Assembly (NCBI RefSeq): GCF_900117455.1
Contig: NZ_FPHO01000002.1
Span: 806,001 to 870,000, forward strand
Direction: 5' to 3'
Origin: Hyphomicrobium sp. CS1GBMeth3
Lineage (GTDB): Bacteria > Pseudomonadota > Alphaproteobacteria > Rhizobiales > Hyphomicrobiaceae
DNA: 64,000 bases
Shown: positions 63,380-64,000 of the stretch, one piece after another
Position numbering within the stretch: the first letter of the stretch is position 1
Layout: every line of letters begins with the position of its first letter
Notes under the pieces: model-generated
Seen by the model: the letters and a program-made list of their open reading frames with translations, nothing else
Databases searched by the model: none
Told to the model about the DNA's origin: nothing
Made by a program: the position numbers and the translations under genes

Positions 63380-63402
63380 TGCCATGTGCTTGGAGAAAAA
63401 CG

Positions 63403-63894
63403 TCAGCCGGCTGAGCCGCTCTCGTCGCCCGAAGAGCACATGGCCGCTTGTTGTGTGGGGCGGCGCGTTGCCGTGCGCCGGGACGTGGACGGGCTCGTCT
63501 GCCACTCGTCCTGATCGTCGTTGTCGGCCTCGACCACCGAGATCTGCTCGCCAGGATAGACGCCCTTGAGCTGATCGACATCGTCGATGGCAACGGCCCA
63601 GACGTTGCACTTACTGGTGAAGCGGATCTCGCCGCGCTTGGCGATCGGCGTGGCGCCGAAGCCGATGGCGATGGCGTCTCCATCAGGCCAGAACGCGATC
63701 TCGCCCTTGCTCACGACGACGCGGGCGTCGGGCTCCAGATCCTGTGAGACGGGGGTGCGAAAGTAGACTTCCCTGCCCCAGGTTTGAACCGAGGCGGAAA
63801 TCGGCAAGGCTTCCCAGATACGGTCAGCAGTGGGCGTCGCCAGCAACCGAGCGCGGATGGCCACGTCTCCCGATCTGATGAGTATGCGCCGCAC
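63403..63894 (-). CDS. Cyclophilin-like domain protein
   Basis: A 163-residue protein. The first 125 residues fit the small cyclophilin-like family (PF04126 type): RARLLATPTADRIWEALPISASVQTWGREVYFRTPV, VVSKGEIAFWPDGDAIAIGFGATPIAKRGEIRFTSKCNVWAVAIDDVDQL. These have a cyclophilin-like barrel but usually lack isomerase residues; some bind small ligands. The last 40 residues are Ser/Thr/Arg-rich and look disordered. Function unknown. Confidence 0.85.
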   Translation of the reverse strand: MRRILIRSGDVAIRARLLATPTADRIWEALPISASVQTWGREVYFRTPVSQDLEPDARVVVSKGEIAFWPDGDAIAIGFGATPIAKRGEIRFTSKCNVWAVAIDDVDQLKGVYPGEQISVVEADNDDQDEWQTSPSTSRRTATRRPTQQAAMCSSGDESGSAG

Positions 63895-64000
63895 CAGAGC
63901 CTCCCGCGCTTCTTTTTTGGACGGCGTCCATCACGGCCGCAACTGGTGCGCTTGTACGCTTATTCGCATTCGCAGCATCCTAGGATGCAATGGGTCGCCG

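Overview
The window looks like chromosomal core DNA of a free-living alphaproteobacterium of the Hyphomicrobiales (Rhizobiales), most like Hyphomicrobium or a close relative. The reasons are the high G+C content, the gene orders nnrD-glnB-glnA, dnaB-alr-radA-cvpA-purF and purD/xseA-DUF2093, an EipA (DUF1134) protein, the BP26-like SIMPL protein, and many small exported proteins of the kind found in this group. The genus is an inference. I see no integrase, transposase, phage module, CRISPR array or rRNA operon. There is one tRNA gene, with anticodon CAT.

Layout. 1-9.9 kb: mostly small exported or membrane proteins on both strands, a lower-GC TPR gene, a pyridoxamine-phosphate-oxidase-like stress protein, a UPF0114 membrane protein, a tandem DUF2541 protein, a Cys-rich exported protein, an exported FKBP and a DUF2147 protein. 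9.9-14.5 kb: a DHA2 drug exporter, a lone TonB-type protein, a DUF72 protein and an SRPBCC protein. 14.7-23.0 kb: an envelope block with a Spy/CpxP-like protein, an OmpA-domain protein, an FlK-like thioesterase, a NodB deacetylase, an EipA-domain protein, two adjacent L,D-transpeptidases and a large TPR protein. 23.2-27.5 kb: a hot-dog thioesterase, NAD(P)HX repair (nnrE/nnrD fusion), then glnB-glnA behind a likely sigma-54 promoter. 27.5-28.2 kb: about 700 bases without a convincing protein gene but with a terminator-like hairpin. 28.2-36.5 kb: DUF4846, dnaB, alr, radA, cvpA, purF and an SDR. 36.6-42.1 kb: a three-domain Aas-like lipid enzyme, then thiS-thiG-thiE. 42.2-48.9 kb: an exported protein with a repeated FY..GW module, purD with a small exported partner, xseA, DUF2093 and an RlpA-like protein. 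48.9-57.2 kb: a zinc alcohol dehydrogenase, YbhB, a membrane diguanylate cyclase, SYLF, a GreA/B-like factor, YjbQ, a histone-H1-like protein, an NTF2-like protein and a GNAT plus nitrilase pair. 57.2-64 kb: a SIMPL protein, the tRNA, cobQ, a membrane protein, a PilZ protein, a FeeM-like N-acyltransferase, a second Cys-rich exported protein and a cyclophilin-like protein.

How it fits together. Most of the window is housekeeping: nitrogen assimilation, purine, thiamine and cobalamin synthesis, replication and repair. Around it lies a large amount of cell-envelope and periplasmic upkeep. The most useful signals beyond homology are two exact GGAAC-N16/17-CGTT motifs (the EcfG general-stress promoter of alphaproteobacteria) in front of small stress or exported genes, the GG-N10-GC sigma-54 motif before glnB, a pair of distant paralogues with identical cysteine spacing at opposite ends of the window, the repeat-built exported protein at 42-44 kb, and the structured gene-poor stretch after glnA. 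No clearly new multi-gene system (defence, secretion or biosynthetic) could be supported. Start sites were often moved inward to fit ribosome-binding sites and signal peptides.
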